From Geobacter sp. UBA6151 (GTDB lineage Bacteria; Desulfobacterota; Desulfuromonadia; Geobacterales; Pseudopelobacteraceae), in the NCBI GenBank assembly GCA_002423105.1, contig DIUT01000024.1:1-41106 (forward strand): a stretch of DNA of 41,106 nucleotides. The letters are read 5' to 3'. The translations under genes and the position numbers were made by a program. Shown here piece by piece: positions 39,191 through 41,106 of the stretch. Below the pieces are notes generated by a model, which was not told where the DNA came from, made no database searches, and saw only the letters and a program-made list of their open reading frames with translations. Numbering within the stretch: position 1 is the stretch's first letter; every line of letters starts with the position of its first letter.

Positions 39191-41068
39191 TTAGTTCTTC
39201 TCTCTTTGTGCCTTTTTGATGTCATTCTTTAAAATCTCCAAAAAGGTGTGGTTCCTAGCCGCAGCATCCTTGATGATTGCATCGAACGAAATTAGACATA
39301 TCGGTGTAAGTACAAAAGAGCCATCTACACCTTCAACCTCGAAGTCTTGATAAAAAACCTTCCCTTTAGAAAAAAGAGGAGTCCATTTCATTGCTTTCAA
39401 CAATTTTGACAAATCATTGTCAATTTCTATTACAGCATAATACCATATGCGCTGAATGTTTGGGCAATGAAGAGCTAGCTTTTCTGCTCTTCTAAGAAGC
39501 TGAGTTATAGCATATGGACTCTCTTTGTCATCTGCAACACGTTTTTTTATTTCAATGACTACAACGTCGACTTTTTCAACTTTTGATGGATCAGCAGAAA
39601 ATATCATAGAAATATCAGGCCGTCCGTCATCTTCAATTACTTCTTCACTGAGTGTTATTGATGAGATAACCTGTTGCATTCTTGCTTCACTTAAAATAGT
39701 TCTAAAACTCATAAACTTATCATCAAGAATCCAAGCATTGTTACTATAAATACCATCAATTAGACTATCTCCATTAAATTTTTTATAACGAGGTACTATT
39801 ATATTATGAATAGTCTCCTCTTTATCGGTGCCATTTATTTGAGCAAGACGCTTGATTATGAAATCCCGGTACAGGATGTACTCAGTTAATGTTCTTGACG
39901 AAACTTCTAATGACTTTTCGTATATTGAATCATCAATATTTTCGCTTTCAAGCACTTCCTTCTGTTTCTTAAAAAAACGACGTTGAGCAATCTCAATAGC
40001 TTCATCTTTATCAATGATACCTACAGTATTCTCATCAAATAGACCACTAAGATGAGGATATTTATTTTCAATTTCCTTCTTTGCTTCCGTGTTAGCCATG
40101 CCTATTTCTGGGAATACATCATGTAGAACTATTGATATCTCTTTACGGAAAAGCTGGTAAAGATTCGCCTCAGAAACGTCATTTGGCAAAGTGAGGCGTT
40201 GGCGTGCACTATCAGATCTTCCGCTGAATAATTCCGACTCAAAAAGAAAGATTGCGCTATGATTTGGAGGGATCGCATGTGGAGCTAGAATATTGATTGG
40301 TATCGTGCGACTATCCACACAAACTGCTGTCATTCTTAGGTTCTCGCCCATTCCCTGCCGAAGCATATATGACATGGTAATATCTGCGAAAGCATGAACA
40401 CTGATATCTTTGAATGTTGTAGTTTTAAATGCGGGAATATCTGTAACAGTTATACTCTGGATCTCCGGAAAGAAATCTTTATGCTCGTTGACCTTTTGGG
40501 TCTCCAGCTGGATAGTTATCTTAAAATCTTTTTTACTTCTTTTCCTGTCGATGAGATAAGGAAGGAACTGCTCAAACAGGTTATCTTTTAAAGCTTTAGG
40601 CTTTATATCATCATAGGATTTTAGACGGTTTCCAGAAAAACCGCTAAAATGAAGAACTGATCCCCGCTGATCAGACACGGATGTTTCAGTTATTTCAGAT
40701 TCACCTTTAAAGGCGTCGGAAAAAGCAAAAGTCCTTTTCTGCTTTTCTTTCTTGTTGTCAAAGACACTGATGACATTAACAGCAGTAAAATATTGTAGAT
40801 AAACCAGCCTACCTAGACCCTTATGGTATGGATCTGTCGGTTTCTTCAACCGACGAAAACGGTCAAAACGCTCTTCTGTAAAGCCTTCTCCATCATCCGT
40901 GATTTTAATCTCAAGATAGCTAGGGCTGATATCGCCGTCTGTAGCAATTGAAATAGTGATTTCATTTGCCCCGGCGTCAAATGCGTTGGCTACCGCCTCG
41001 TAGTAAATTTGCGTAAAGGAGGAGCTGGAAAAAAATATCGTACTTGCATAACTTGGTTCGATGTCCAT
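39191..41068 (-). CDS. GHKL (MutL/MORC/Hsp90-like) ATPase with C-terminal PD-(D/E)XK nuclease-like domain
   Basis: A 625-residue protein. The N-terminal Bergerat ATPase shows the N box EAVANAFDAGA (24-34, Asn28), the G1 box TDDGEGF (57-63) and the G2 loop HKGLGRLVYLQ (82-92). A transducer-like region follows to about residue 330. A helical region of about 330-450 leads to a C-terminal segment with RPDISMIF (Asp485), VVVIEIKKR (Glu506-x-Lys508) and AITQLLRRAEK (Gln523). That order, D then ExK then Q, is that of a PD-(D/E)XK nuclease. The gene is clearly richer in A and T than its neighbours, which suggests acquisition. GGAAAGG precedes ATG 41068. A defence role is inferred from architecture; I know of no named system that it matches. 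Confidence 0.85.
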   Translation of the reverse strand: MDIEPSYASTIFFSSSSFTQIYYEAVANAFDAGANEITISIATDGDISPSYLEIKITDDGEGFTEERFDRFRRLKKPTDPYHKGLGRLVYLQYFTAVNVISVFDNKKEKQKRTFAFSDAFKGESEITETSVSDQRGSVLHFSGFSGNRLKSYDDIKPKALKDNLFEQFLPYLIDRKRSKKDFKITIQLETQKVNEHKDFFPEIQSITVTDIPAFKTTTFKDISVHAFADITMSYMLRQGMGENLRMTAVCVDSRTIPINILAPHAIPPNHSAIFLFESELFSGRSDSARQRLTLPNDVSEANLYQLFRKEISIVLHDVFPEIGMANTEAKKEIENKYPHLSGLFDENTVGIIDKDEAIEIAQRRFFKKQKEVLESENIDDSIYEKSLEVSSRTLTEYILYRDFIIKRLAQINGTDKEETIHNIIVPRYKKFNGDSLIDGIYSNNAWILDDKFMSFRTILSEARMQQVISSITLSEEVIEDDGRPDISMIFSADPSKVEKVDVVVIEIKKRVADDKESPYAITQLLRRAEKLALHCPNIQRIWYYAVIEIDNDLSKLLKAMKWTPLFSKGKVFYQDFEVEGVDGSFVLTPICLISFDAIIKDAAARNHTFLEILKNDIKKAQREKN

Positions 41069-41106
41069 AAAAACCTTTCCAGAATTCCGGGTAGAGTAGA
41101 GAGCAG

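Overview
The window reads as a chromosomal segment of a Geobacter-like member of the Desulfuromonadota (Trichlorobacter/Pelobacter relatives are my best guess). This is an inference from gene content and order: a split ATP synthase operon (b', b, delta, alpha, gamma, beta, epsilon without a and c) directly behind parA-parB, with a YbgF/CpoB-like lipoprotein, LysM protein, dprA-topA, U32 peptidase, dnaB and tatA nearby. No rRNA, tRNA or CRISPR array was recognised, and no gene-free gap exceeds about 300 bases.

Layout. (1) 1-5.9 kb, minus strand: a type I restriction-modification block, hsdM, then a 74-codon DUF1016/YhcG remnant, then hsdS with a C-terminal extension, then an AlbA_2-type ATP-binding gene running off the left edge. 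hsdR is not in the window and may lie further left. (2) 5.9-11.1 kb, minus: cpoB-like, LysM protein, dprA and topA, probably one transcript from a good sigma70-type promoter at 11160-11188. (3) 11.3-17.4 kb, plus: U32 peptidase, ArnT-like glycosyltransferase, DegT/ArnB-like aminotransferase, dnaB and tatA, with two large imperfect palindromic intergenic elements. (4) 17.4-28.1 kb, minus: a radical SAM protein, the seven-gene ATP synthase operon, parB-parA, an RluA-family pseudouridine synthase, a short hypothetical gene, a GreA/GreB-like protein and a PhnA-like protein. (5) 28.1-36.3 kb: srkA, a 34-residue lysine-rich protein, a RhlE-type helicase, DUF2784, a double DUF1540 protein, a sorbosone-dehydrogenase-like lipoprotein, a GNAT protein, two envelope proteins, an SseB-domain protein and trmO. 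(6) 36.5-41.1 kb: a LysA-like decarboxylase, then an accessory end with a Fic protein between 30-bp direct repeats and an AT-rich gene for a GHKL ATPase with a probable PD-(D/E)XK nuclease end.

How the parts fit. The middle is core machinery: replication and topology (dnaB, topA), uptake of DNA (dprA), partition (parAB), energy (atp), protein export (tatA), RNA modification (rlu, trmO) and envelope upkeep. Both ends carry conflict-type genes. The strongest candidates for something undescribed are the GHKL-nuclease protein at 39191-41068, the phased GGGTA array in front of fic, the 30-bp repeats bracketing fic, and the hsdM/hsdS spacer that keeps ATGA coupling on both sides of a decayed gene with a perfect 29-bp palindrome. 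Regulatory curiosities include a terminator-like hairpin in the atp leader and a terminator abutting the start codon of the radical SAM gene.
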